Shown piece after piece: positions 30,640-39,071 of a stretch of DNA of 64,000 nt. Origin of the DNA: Streptomyces sp. NBC_01716 (GTDB lineage: Bacteria > Actinomycetota > Actinomycetes > Streptomycetales > Streptomycetaceae); assembly GCF_036248275.1 (NCBI RefSeq), contig NZ_CP109181.1, positions 2,294,001-2,358,000 on the forward strand, given 5' to 3'. Under the pieces are notes generated by a model. It made no database searches and was not told the origin of the DNA. It saw only the letters and a list, made by a program, of their open reading frames with translations. Numbering within the stretch: position 1 is the first letter of the stretch; the number at the start of each line of letters is the position of its first letter. A program made the translations under genes and the position numbers.

Positions 30640-31974
30640 ATGACCGCAATCCCGCAGGAGCGGCGCATCGTCACCGCCGTCCCCGGTCCCAAGTCGCTGG
30701 AGCTGCAGAACCGCCGTACCGCCGCGGTCGCCGCCGGCGTGGGATCCGTGATGCCCGTCTTCGCGGCCCGCGCGAGCGGCGGCGTCGTCGAGGACATCGA
30801 CGGCAACAGCTTCATCGACTTCGGGTCCGGCATCGCGGTGACGTCCGTCGGTTCCTCCGCGGAGGCCGTCGTACGCCGCGCCACGGCGCAGCTCGCCGAC
30901 TTCACCCACACCTGCTTCATGGTCACGCCGTACGAGGGCTACGTGGAGGTCTGTGAGCAGCTCGCCGAGCTGACCCCGGGCGACCACGCCAAGAAGTCCG
31001 CGCTGTTCAACTCGGGCGCCGAGGCCGTCGAGAACGCGGTGAAGATCGCCCGCTCGTACACCAAGCGCCAGGCGGTCGTGGTCTTCGATCACGGCTATCA
31101 CGGCCGTACGAACCTCACGATGGCGCTGACCTCGAAGAACATGCCGTACAAGCACGGCTTCGGCCCGTTCGCACCCGAGATCTACCGCGTCCCCGTGGCG
31201 TACGGCTACCGCTGGCCGACCGGCCCGGAGAACGCCGGCGCCGAGGCCTCCGCACAGGCCATCGACCAGATCAACAAGCAGATCGGCGCGGAGAACGTCG
31301 CGGCGATCGTCATCGAGCCGCTGCTCGGCGAGGGCGGCTTCATCGAGCCGGCGAAGGGCTTCCTGCCCGCCCTCGCGAAGTTCGCCAAGGACAACGACAT
31401 CGTCTTCGTGGCCGACGAGATCCAGTCCGGTTTCTGCCGGACGGGCCAGTGGTTCGCCTGCGAGGACGAGGGCGTCGTGCCCGACCTGATCACCACGGCG
31501 AAGGGCATCGCGGGCGGTCTGCCGCTCGCCGCCGTCACGGGGCGCGCGGAGATCATGGACGCGCCGCACTCGGGCGGCCTCGGCGGTACGTACGGCGGTA
31601 ACCCGGTGGCCTGCGCCGCCGCGCTCGGTGCCATCGAGACGATGCGCGAGCTGGACCTCGTATCGAAGGCCAGGCGTATCGAGGAGATCATGAAGCCTCG
31701 TCTCAAAGAGATGGCCGAGAAGTTCGACGTCATCGGCGACGTACGGGGCCGTGGCGCGATGCTCGCGCTCGAACTGGTCAAGGACCGGGACACCAAGGAA
31801 CCGAACCCGGAGGCGACCGCCGCGCTCGCCAAGGCGTGCCACGTGGAAGGGCTGTTGGTCCTCACCACCGGCACGTACAGCAACGTGCTCCGGTTCCTGC
31901 CGCCGCTGGTGATCGGTGAGGACCTCCTTACGGAGGGCCTGGACATCCTGGAGCAGGCGCTCGCCGGACTCTGA
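30640..31974 (+). CDS. gabT: 4-aminobutyrate--2-oxoglutarate transaminase
   Basis: A PLP enzyme transferring the amino group of GABA to 2-oxoglutarate, giving succinate semialdehyde. I start it at ATG 30640 (MTAIPQERRIVTAVPGPKS) with agga about ten bases ahead. The 444-residue class III aminotransferase shows FNSGAEAVENAVKIAR, FDHGYHGRTNLTMALT, FVADEIQSGFCRTG and the PLP Lys288 in LITTAKGIAGGLP. The GABA-type sequence EIQSGF rather than EVQTGF fits the family. It follows the pattern of GABA use together with the PucR gene and aldehyde dehydrogenase to the left. Confidence 0.95.
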   Translation: MTAIPQERRIVTAVPGPKSLELQNRRTAAVAAGVGSVMPVFAARASGGVVEDIDGNSFIDFGSGIAVTSVGSSAEAVVRRATAQLADFTHTCFMVTPYEGYVEVCEQLAELTPGDHAKKSALFNSGAEAVENAVKIARSYTKRQAVVVFDHGYHGRTNLTMALTSKNMPYKHGFGPFAPEIYRVPVAYGYRWPTGPENAGAEASAQAIDQINKQIGAENVAAIVIEPLLGEGGFIEPAKGFLPALAKFAKDNDIVFVADEIQSGFCRTGQWFACEDEGVVPDLITTAKGIAGGLPLAAVTGRAEIMDAPHSGGLGGTYGGNPVACAAALGAIETMRELDLVSKARRIEEIMKPRLKEMAEKFDVIGDVRGRGAMLALELVKDRDTKEPNPEATAALAKACHVEGLLVLTTGTYSNVLRFLPPLVIGEDLLTEGLDILEQALAGL

Positions 31975-32154
31975 CTGGCGGGTGCGCGCCTGCGGGGCGC
32001 CGGTCAGCCTCCGTCTCCGTCTCCGTACGGAGGGCTCCACCGCTCCGTACGGTGCCGGGCCCCGGGGCGGGCCTGTGAAGAAGGTGTGCGGGGCCGATGG
32101 CGGGTTCAGCTTCCCGCTGTCGCACCTCACGGCCCTGCCGTACGGTTTCCGCAG

Positions 32155-33018
32155 ATGAAAGAAACACCCCGCCCGCAGGAGACTGCGGGCGACCCCACGG
32201 CGGCGCTTCCCCGGCTCCGCCCTGGTCGCGTCTTCGGACGCACTGGAGCATCCAGCTCCGGAATTCCTCACCGATCGGACGGCCGCCCGCCCCAAACCCC
32301 CCGGGGCGCGCGGCGACCCGATCCCGGCGGCCGTCTCGGAACTACCCCCCCTGTTCCGGGGCGGCCGGCATTTCCTTCCCGGCGCTTCGGCTCAGCGCGC
32401 CCCCTCGGCCCCTTCACTCCCCTCGGGGCATTCGTCCTCTGCGGCGTTCTCTTCGCTCTCGTCACCTGGCAGGTCGTCGCCGGTGGCCCGCTCCGTGACG
32501 CCGACGAACGCGTGGGGCACGACGCCTTCGGACGCGGCCCCGCCGGACTGACGGAGTTCCTGGCCGATCTCGGCGGCACGGCGGTCGCCCTGCCCGTCCT
32601 GGCCGTCGCGGCGGGGTACGCGGCATGGCGGGGGCACCGTGCGCGGGCGATGGCGGTTGTACTGGCCATGGCCGCCGTTCCGGTGCTCGTGGTGCCGCTC
32701 AAGCTGTGGATCGACCGGACTGGGCCGCTCACGGCGGAGTCCGGCTACTACCCCTCGGGCCACACGGCGACGGCGATGGTCGCCTACTGCGGCGCCGCGC
32801 TGCTGCTGCGGCCCCGTACGGGGCGCGGATGGACGATGCCTGTCGCCGTGGCGCTCAGTGCGGCGACGGGCATCGGACTGGTACTGCGGGGCTATCACTG
32901 GCCGCTCGACGTGCTCGGCAGCTGGCTGCTCTGCGGCATGGTGCTGGCCCTGTTGGTGACGGCCCTGCGGTGGATCGACAACCGCAGGGCCGCCGGCTCG
33001 GAGACGGACGCCCCGTAG
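32155..33018 (+). CDS. PAP2-superfamily phosphatase, membrane
   Basis: A membrane phosphatase of the phosphatidic acid phosphatase type 2 family, 287 residues from ATG 32155; the start is uncertain because the first ~90 residues are Pro/Arg-rich and unlike the family. The core has about five membrane segments. Motif 2 is GYYPSGHTATAM and motif 3 RGYHWPLDVLGSW; motif 1 is KLWIDRTGPL, with Thr-Gly-Pro in place of the usual RP. Substrates could be phosphatidate or undecaprenyl/other lipid phosphates. It converges with the chitinase gene, with only 37 bases between stops. Confidence 0.85.
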   Translation: MKETPRPQETAGDPTAALPRLRPGRVFGRTGASSSGIPHRSDGRPPQTPRGARRPDPGGRLGTTPPVPGRPAFPSRRFGSARPLGPFTPLGAFVLCGVLFALVTWQVVAGGPLRDADERVGHDAFGRGPAGLTEFLADLGGTAVALPVLAVAAGYAAWRGHRARAMAVVLAMAAVPVLVVPLKLWIDRTGPLTAESGYYPSGHTATAMVAYCGAALLLRPRTGRGWTMPVAVALSAATGIGLVLRGYHWPLDVLGSWLLCGMVLALLVTALRWIDNRRAAGSETDAP

Positions 33019-33055
33019 CGCGAGACGGGTCTGGCCGACCCAGCCCCGGCCCGGC

Positions 33056-34885
33056 TCAGCTTCCGAAGTACCCGTCGAAGTTCCTCGAGAACTCCCACTG
33101 GTTGAAACGGTCCCAGTTGATCGACCAGGTCATCAGCCCGCGCAGGGCGGGCCACGTGCCGTGCGTTTGGTACGACCCGCAGTTGGTCTTCTTCGTCAGA
33201 CAGTCCAGGGCCTTGTTCACCTCGGACGGGGCGGTGTGGCCGTTGCCCGCCTGCTGCGACGCCGGGAGTCCGATCGCCACCTGGCCCGGGTCGAGCGCCG
33301 GGAAGACCTTGGTGGTGTCGCCCGCCACCGGGAAGCCGGTGAGCAGCATGTCGGTCATCGCGATATGGAAATCGGCGCCGCCCATGGTGTGGTACTGGTT
33401 GTCGAGCCCCATGATCGGCCCCGAGTTGTAGTCCTGGACGTGCAGCAGGGTGAGGTCGTCGCGCAGGGCGTGGATGACGGGGAGGTACGCCCCGGCGCGC
33501 GGGTCCTGGCCGCCGAAGGGGCCGGATCCGTAGAACTGGTAGCCGAGCTGCACGAAGAACGTCTCCGGGGCCATCGTGAGCACGAAGTCCGCCCCGTACT
33601 TGGCCTTGAGGCTCTTCACGGCGGAGATCAGGTTGACGATGACGGGACTCGTCGGGTTGCGGAAGTCGGTGTCGCCGTTGTTGAGCGAGAGCGAGTGGCC
33701 CTCGAAGTCGATGTCGAGGCCGTCGAGGCCGTACTCATCGATGATCTTGGATACGGAGCTCACGAAGGCGTCGCGCGCGGCGGTCGAGGCAAGTTGGACC
33801 TGACCGTTCTGGCCGCCGATGGAGATCAGGACCTTCTTGCCCGCGGCCTGCTTCGCCTTGATGGCGGCCTTGAACTCGGCGGGGGATTCGACGTTCGGGC
33901 ATTCGGCGACGGGGCACAGGCTGAAGCGGATGTCGCCCGAGGTGACCGATGTCGGCTCGCCAAAGGCGAGGTTGATGACGTCCCACGAGGCGGGCACGTC
34001 GGCCATGCGCGTGTAGCCGGAGCCGTTGGCGAAGCTGGAGTGGAGGTAGCCGACCAGGGCTTGTGCGGGGAGTTCCGCCTCGTTGCCGCCGCCGTCCGCG
34101 GGCCGGGTTGTCGCGGTGACGACGGAGGAGAGCGGGGAGCGGCCCGCGGCGTTGGTGGCCGAGACCTGGAAGCGGTAGGCGGTCGCGGGGCTGAGCCCCG
34201 TGACGGTGGTCGACGTGCCGCTGACGTTCAGGTTCGGGGCGCCGTCGCGGTGCACCGTGTAGCCCGTCGCGCCCGCCACGGGCGACCACGCCAGGCCGAC
34301 CGAGGACGCGGTGACGGCCGAGGATCTGAGGCCCGCGGGGGCAGTGGCCGGGGGCTGCCCGGTCTCGCCACCCGGCCCGACGAGGCTGAGGTCGTCGACG
34401 TGATAGGCGGGGGTTCCGTACCAGCCGTTGGTGTAGAGAGTCACGGACGTGGTGGCGGGGCCGGTGCGGAAGGAGGTGGTGAGTTTCTGCCAACTCGGCG
34501 CGGACGGCGTCCAAGTTGAGACGTCGGTGGTGCCGGTTCCGGAGGCTCCGAGGTAGACGTAGCTTCCCTGGACCCAGGCGCTCAGCGTGTACGCCGAGTC
34601 GGGTCGGACCGTGACCGTCTGGCTGCATTTCGCGTTGTCGCTGCCCGCCGGGGTGGCCTTCAGCGCGGCGGTGCCGCCGTGCACGGGGCTGCTGACGGCC
34701 ACGCCGCTGCCGCCCGTACAACTCCAGCCGGTGAGGCCGGATTCGAAGCCGCCGTTGGTGGCGACGTCCGCGTCGGCCGCGCGCGCCGTCTCGGCGGAGA
34801 TGACGAGACCGCCGGCGGTCAGTGCGGCCGCCGCGAAAGCGGCCACAAGTCTGGGGTACCGAGAAGGTCGTCTGTTGCGTTCCAC
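33056..34885 (-). CDS. Secreted GH18 chitinase with CBM-like and fibronectin III domains
   Basis: A 609-residue secreted chitinase starting at GTG 34885. Signal peptide to about residue 36 (ARA/ADAD), an N-terminal beta-sandwich carbohydrate-binding-like domain (37-170, NGGFESGLTGWSC), a fibronectin type III domain (181-262), then GH18. The active-site DxxDxDxE is DGLDIDFEG, residues 388-396, with Glu395 the proton donor, and LISIGG (353-358) the SxGG motif. The C-terminal GLMTWSINWDR is usual for bacterial GH18. A DasR-type site in its promoter indicates control by GlcNAc signalling. Confidence 0.96.
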   Translation of the reverse strand: MERNRRPSRYPRLVAAFAAAALTAGGLVISAETARAADADVATNGGFESGLTGWSCTGGSGVAVSSPVHGGTAALKATPAGSDNAKCSQTVTVRPDSAYTLSAWVQGSYVYLGASGTGTTDVSTWTPSAPSWQKLTTSFRTGPATTSVTLYTNGWYGTPAYHVDDLSLVGPGGETGQPPATAPAGLRSSAVTASSVGLAWSPVAGATGYTVHRDGAPNLNVSGTSTTVTGLSPATAYRFQVSATNAAGRSPLSSVVTATTRPADGGGNEAELPAQALVGYLHSSFANGSGYTRMADVPASWDVINLAFGEPTSVTSGDIRFSLCPVAECPNVESPAEFKAAIKAKQAAGKKVLISIGGQNGQVQLASTAARDAFVSSVSKIIDEYGLDGLDIDFEGHSLSLNNGDTDFRNPTSPVIVNLISAVKSLKAKYGADFVLTMAPETFFVQLGYQFYGSGPFGGQDPRAGAYLPVIHALRDDLTLLHVQDYNSGPIMGLDNQYHTMGGADFHIAMTDMLLTGFPVAGDTTKVFPALDPGQVAIGLPASQQAGNGHTAPSEVNKALDCLTKKTNCGSYQTHGTWPALRGLMTWSINWDRFNQWEFSRNFDGYFGS

Positions 34886-34929
34886 AACTGCCTCCGGGCA
34901 TGGCGGAATTGAGTGACCGAGCCGGGCAC

Positions 34930-34958
34930 AACATGGTCCAGACCAATCAAGTTGTCAA
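34930..34958 (-). promoter_or_regulatory. Chitinase promoter with DasR-responsive element
   Basis: On the minus strand a -35 TTGACA (34958-34953) and a -10 CATGTT (34935-34930) are 17 bases apart. The palindrome-like TGGTCTGGACCA (34945-34934) fills most of the spacer and matches the Streptomyces DasR element TGGTCTAGACCA except at the centre. DasR repression relieved by glucosamine-6-phosphate is the known pattern for chi genes. Confidence 0.78.
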
Positions 34959-35094
34959 GACCTCTGGCGCTGTACGGCTCCGACTGCCCAACCGCCGCGG
35001 CGCGCTGTCATCGACCGCCAGTGCGCCCCGACGGGGCCACGCGCGACGTACGAAGCCCGCGCCTCGCACGCCCTCGGCGCTCGCCGATCAGCAT

Positions 35095-35643
35095 TCAGCT
35101 CGCCCGGTCATCGCTCCCGCCTTCGCCACTCCGGCCACATCCACCCTCGCCTCGTGCACCTCCGCCTCCCCCGCCGCCGTCGCTCCCGGCGATCTCGGCC
35201 GCCGCCTCGTGCATCGCCAGTTCCAGCAACGTCGGGTCGATGAGCGTGCCGGAGCCGTCGGGCGGGACCACCCAGCGAACCCCGCCGCCGGTGCGTCCCG
35301 GATACGGCACGACGATCCAGGTGCCGCCGCCCGCGCCCCGCACCCCCGTACCGATCCAGCGGGCGACGGTGCCCGGCGGTACGAAGAACCCGAGGCGCGC
35401 GTCGCCGAAGTCGGCCAGAACGGGGCCCGGCCGGTCGACGAGCCGGGTCAGCACCCCGAGCGTCGGATACCCCAGCTCACCGGGGAGGATCAGTACGTCC
35501 CAGCGCTTCCCGGCGGGAAGGAGGGCGACCCCGTTCGGGTTCCGCTCCCATTCCCGTCGGCACGCGTCGGGATCGGGCGCCACCGACGCCAGCCACTCCA
35601 GCGCCGTACTCGACCCCGAGTGGGCCCTCGAGTCAGTCATCAT
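35095..35643 (-). CDS. Conserved hypothetical protein (prim-pol-associated type)
   Basis: A 182-residue protein with no recognised catalytic motif. Residues 10-150 look well structured (ALEWLASVAPDPDACRREWERNPNGVALLPAG; LGYPTLGVLTRLVDRPG; LGFFVPPGTVARW), the last in parts only, and the end is Gly-rich. Similar proteins are widespread in Streptomyces and are sometimes grouped with bifunctional DNA primase/polymerase N-terminal domains, which I note from memory only. Two adjacent ATGs (35643, 35640) can start it. A strong repeat block at 35735-35780 lies about 100 bases upstream. Confidence 0.75.
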   Translation of the reverse strand: MMTDSRAHSGSSTALEWLASVAPDPDACRREWERNPNGVALLPAGKRWDVLILPGELGYPTLGVLTRLVDRPGPVLADFGDARLGFFVPPGTVARWIGTGVRGAGGGTWIVVPYPGRTGGGVRWVVPPDGSGTLIDPTLLELAMHEAAAEIAGSDGGGGGGGARGEGGCGRSGEGGSDDRAS

Positions 35644-35734
35644 GCGGCCTCCGCTCCACGTTGTTGGACAGTGCGTCCACAGAGGGGAGAGGGAGGTCGC
35701 GCCGGATCATTACGCGAGTTCAGGTCGGCAGTCA

Positions 35735-35780
35735 GTGGTGATGTGGATCACATCACCACCGGCATCACATCACCACCGGC
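35735..35780. repeat. 11-bp perfect inverted repeat fused to 17-bp tandem direct repeats
   Basis: GTGGTGATGTG (35735-35745), GAT, CACATCACCAC (35749-35759) form an exact inverted repeat. The unit ATCACATCACCACCGGC is repeated in tandem without change (35747-35763 and 35764-35780), giving a third arm. It lies between the oxidoreductase stop (35901) and the hypothetical gene start (35643), fitting an operator or a structured RNA end. Confidence 0.85.
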
Positions 35781-35900
35781 GAAAAGGCCGCGACGCGACC
35801 AAGAGCGGGAACGGGTCCGCAAGCGGCCCAGGACCAGGCCGCGACGGGGCCATGTCCGGACCGACGGACTGCCCGGGCCGAGGCCCCATCCGTACGGAGG

Positions 35901-37316
35901 TCAGCTGTCGAAACCCAGCCCGACCCGGTCCATGGCCTTCAGCCACAGATTCCGCCGCCCGCCCCTGACGTCCGCGCGGGCCAGGGACCACTTCGTGAGC
36001 CCGATCCCGGCCCAGGCGGCCGGCTCCGGCGGGAAGGGCACGGGCTTCGTCCTGACCATCTCCAGCGCCGTACGCTCCGTTCGCTCCCCCGCGAGCAGAT
36101 CGAGCATCACGTCGGCGCCGAAGCGGGTCGCGCCGACACCGAGCCCGGTGTAGCCGGCGGCGTACGCGACCCGCCCGCCGTGCGCCGTGCCGAAGAAGGG
36201 GGAGAACCGCGAGCAGGTGTCGATGGCACCGCCCCACGCGTGGCTGAACCGCACGCCCTCCAACTGAGGGAAGCACGCGAAGAAGTGCGAGGCGAGCTTG
36301 AGATAGGTCTCGGGGCGGTTGTCGAGGGCGGCGTCGAGGCGCCCTCCGTACGGATAGACAGCGTCGTAGCCGCCCCACAGGATGCGGTTGTCGGCGGTGA
36401 TCCGGAAGTAGTGGAACTGGTTGGCGCCGTCGCTGAGTCCCTGTCGTCTCTTCCACCCGATGGCACCGAGCTGGTCCTCGGTGAGAGGCTCGGTCGTCAG
36501 GGCGTAGTCGTAGACGGGCACCGTGTAGAGCCGCACGCGCCGTACGAGGGACGGGAAGACGTTCGTGCCGAGGGCGACGTGGCGGGCCAGCACGCGGCCG
36601 TACGGCGTGCGGACGGCCATGCCGGGGCCGGAGCGGGCGAGTTCGAGACCGGGCGTGTTCTCGTAGATCCGTACGCCGAGGTCCTGGCAGACCCGCTTCA
36701 GCCCCCAGGCGAGCCCCGCCGGGTTGAGCATGGCGACGCCCCGCCGGTCCCACAGGCCGCCGAGGAACGTCGGCGAGTCGACCTCCGCGCGCACCTCCGC
36801 GCCGTCCAGGAGGTCCAGACCCGTGAAGCCGGCCGCGGTCGCCTCCTCGTACAACTGGCGGAGATCTTCGAGCTGGTGGGGCTCCGTGGCCACGGTGATG
36901 TCGCCGGTGCGCTCGAAGTCGCAGTCGATGGCGTAGCGCTCGACAGCCGACTCGATCCCGTCAAGATTGCCCTCGCCGAGATCCTCCAGCACCCGCAGCT
37001 CGCCGGGCCAGCGGCTGAGTCCGTTGGCGAGGCCGTGGGTGAGGGAGGCCGAGCAGAAGCCGCCGTTACGGCCGGAGGCGGCCCAGCCCACCTCACGGCC
37101 CTCGATCAGGACGACGTCGCGGCGCGGGTCGCGCTCCTTGGCGAGGAGCGCCGTCCACAGGCCGCTGTAGCCGCCGCCGACGACCAGCAGGTCGCACCGT
37201 TCGTCGCCCGCCAGGGCCGGCACGGCGCCCGGCCTGCCGGGGTCGTCGAGCCAGTAGGCGACGGGCTGCGCGTCGGCGAGTGAGGCGGCTGCTGTACGCA
37301 TGGCTCCAGGGGCCAT
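35901..37316 (-). CDS. FAD-dependent amine oxidase, PuuB/DAO family
   Basis: A 471-residue DadA/PuuB-type flavoprotein, probably oxidising a (gamma-glutamylated) polyamine to an aminoaldehyde. The FAD site VVGGGYSGLWTALLAKE is at residues 45-61, followed by SGRNGGFCSASLTHGL, and the C-terminal GYTGLGVGATRFGADV closes the FAD domain. I chose ATG 37316 (MAPGAMRTA) because AAGGAG lies nine bases ahead; a TTG at 37325 would add three residues. It is the last gene of the pot operon, 25 bases after potC, which supports polyamine catabolism. Confidence 0.88.
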   Translation of the reverse strand: MAPGAMRTAAASLADAQPVAYWLDDPGRPGAVPALAGDERCDLLVVGGGYSGLWTALLAKERDPRRDVVLIEGREVGWAASGRNGGFCSASLTHGLANGLSRWPGELRVLEDLGEGNLDGIESAVERYAIDCDFERTGDITVATEPHQLEDLRQLYEEATAAGFTGLDLLDGAEVRAEVDSPTFLGGLWDRRGVAMLNPAGLAWGLKRVCQDLGVRIYENTPGLELARSGPGMAVRTPYGRVLARHVALGTNVFPSLVRRVRLYTVPVYDYALTTEPLTEDQLGAIGWKRRQGLSDGANQFHYFRITADNRILWGGYDAVYPYGGRLDAALDNRPETYLKLASHFFACFPQLEGVRFSHAWGGAIDTCSRFSPFFGTAHGGRVAYAAGYTGLGVGATRFGADVMLDLLAGERTERTALEMVRTKPVPFPPEPAAWAGIGLTKWSLARADVRGGRRNLWLKAMDRVGLGFDS

Positions 37317-37341
37317 GTCTTCCAACTCCTTCGGGTCCTGC

Positions 37342-38136
37342 TCAGGGTGTCGCGGCCTTCTTTCGCCGGTCGCTGACCAGCTGGCCGCCGATCACCATCA
37401 GTACCGCAACGACGAACATCGCCGTCCCGATGACGTTGATCTGCACCGGCGTGCCGCGCTGCGCCGATCCCCACACGAACATGGGGAAGGTGACGGACGA
37501 ACCGGCATTGAAGTTGGTGATGATGAAGTCGTCGAACGAGAGGGCGAAGGCGAGCAGCGCCCCCGCCGCGATCCCCGGTGCGGCGATCGGCAGGGTGACC
37601 CGTACGAAGGTCTGCACCGGCCCCGCGTACAGGTCGCGGGCCGCCTCCTCCAGCTTCGGATCCATCGACATGACCCGCGCCTTGACGGCCGTCACCACAA
37701 AGCTGAGGCAGAACATGATGTGCGCGATGAGGACGGTCCAGAACCCCAACTCCGCCCCCATGTTCAGGAACAGGGTCAGCAGCGAGGCCGCCATCACGAC
37801 TTCGGGCATGGCCATCGGCAGGAAGATCAGCGAGTTGATCGCACCGCGCGCCCGGAAGCGGTAGCGCACCAGCGCGAAGGCGATCATGGTGCCGAGGACG
37901 GTAGCCCCGATCGTCGCCCAGACGGCGATCTGGAACGAGAGCGTCAGCGACCCGCAGAGGTCCGCGACGCCGCACGGGTCCTTCCAGGCATCGAGCGAGA
38001 ACGTCTGCCACTCGTAGTTGAAGCGCCCCTTCGGCTTGTTGAAGGAGAACACCATCACGACGAGGTTCGGCAGGATCATGTACGCGAGCGTGAGCAGCCC
38101 CGCGACGACGACCACATTGCGTCGGATCCAGCGCAT
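37342..38136 (-). CDS. potC: Polyamine ABC transporter permease PotC
   Basis: Second membrane subunit of a spermidine/putrescine-type importer. The 264-residue protein has about six membrane helices and the EAA loop LEEAARDLYAGPVQTFVRVTLP (residues ~160-181, cited in part), where it contacts PotA. The sequence FDDFIITNFNAG near the end is typical of PotC. It starts at ATG 38136, sharing its A with the potB stop (TGATG), so the permeases are translationally coupled. Confidence 0.9.
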   Translation of the reverse strand: MRWIRRNVVVVAGLLTLAYMILPNLVVMVFSFNKPKGRFNYEWQTFSLDAWKDPCGVADLCGSLTLSFQIAVWATIGATVLGTMIAFALVRYRFRARGAINSLIFLPMAMPEVVMAASLLTLFLNMGAELGFWTVLIAHIMFCLSFVVTAVKARVMSMDPKLEEAARDLYAGPVQTFVRVTLPIAAPGIAAGALLAFALSFDDFIITNFNAGSSVTFPMFVWGSAQRGTPVQINVIGTAMFVVAVLMVIGGQLVSDRRKKAATP

Positions 38137-39071
38137 CAGACCAGGTCCTCCGTCCCTGAACGGCGGATGTAGACGGTGACCACGACCAGCACGACCGCCA
38201 TGAGGATGAACGAGAGCGCCGCCGCCGTCGGATAGTCGAGCACGCGCAGGAACTGGCTCTGGATCACGCTGCCCACCATCTTGGTGTCGGTGGAGCCGAG
38301 CAGTTCCGCGTTGACGTAGTCGCCGCTCGCCGGGATGAAGGTCAGCAGCGTGCCGGAGACGATGCCCGGCATGGACAGCGGGACGGTGACTTTACGGAAG
38401 GTCGTCGCCGGCTTCGCGTAGAGGTCTCCGGCCGCCTCGTGCAGCCGCCCGTCGATGCGCTCCAGCGAGGTGTAGAGCGGCAGGATCATGAACGGCAGGA
38501 AGTTGTACGTGAGGCCGCAGACGACGGCCATGGGCGTGGCCAGGACGCGGTCGTCGGCCGTCCAGCCGAGCCAGCTGGTCACGTCGAGCACCCGCAGGGT
38601 GTCCAACGCCCCGACCACGGCGCCGTCGTCCGCGAGGATCGTCTTCCAGGCGAGCGTGCGGATCAGGAAGCTCGTGAAGAACGGGGCGATGACCAGGACC
38701 AGCAGGAGGTTGCGCCAGCGGCCGGCCTTGAAGGCGATGAGGTACGCCAGCGGGTAGCCGAGCAGCAGGCACAGCACGGTGGCGGTGCCCGCGTACAGCA
38801 GCGAGCGCACGAAGTGCGGGTAGTACTCCTGGAGCGCGTCCCAGTAGGTCTGGAAGTGCCAGGTGACCTTGAAGCCCTCTTCGAGCGAGCCCGTCTGTAC
38901 GGAGGTCGACGCCTGGTAGACCATCGGCAGCGCGAAGAAGACCAGCAGCCACAGGATCCCGGGCAGCAGCAGCCAGTACGGGACGAGGCGTTTACGGCGC
39001 GGAGTCTTACGCACCGCCGCGTCGGTGACCGGTGGTGTGGGTGGCGCGGGTGGCGCTGCCGTGGCGGTCAC
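38136..39071 (-). CDS. potB: Polyamine ABC transporter permease PotB
   Basis: First membrane subunit of the importer: 311 residues, a short basic/Pro-rich N-terminus then about six helices (first LLLPGILWLLVFFALPMVYQ). The permease signature is HEAAGDLYAKPATTFRKVTVPL, in two parts, and PASGDYVNAELLG is the PotB-type end motif. Its ATG overlaps the potA stop by four bases. The importer class rather than the exact substrate is certain; the flanking amine-catabolism genes favour putrescine/spermidine. Confidence 0.9.
   Translation of the reverse strand: MTATAAPPAPPTPPVTDAAVRKTPRRKRLVPYWLLLPGILWLLVFFALPMVYQASTSVQTGSLEEGFKVTWHFQTYWDALQEYYPHFVRSLLYAGTATVLCLLLGYPLAYLIAFKAGRWRNLLLVLVIAPFFTSFLIRTLAWKTILADDGAVVGALDTLRVLDVTSWLGWTADDRVLATPMAVVCGLTYNFLPFMILPLYTSLERIDGRLHEAAGDLYAKPATTFRKVTVPLSMPGIVSGTLLTFIPASGDYVNAELLGSTDTKMVGSVIQSQFLRVLDYPTAAALSFILMAVVLVVVTVYIRRSGTEDLV

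Noticed and set aside
35735..35780. A CRISPR array
   Set aside because: Only two adjacent copies of a 17-bp unit with no spacers, and no cas genes in the window.
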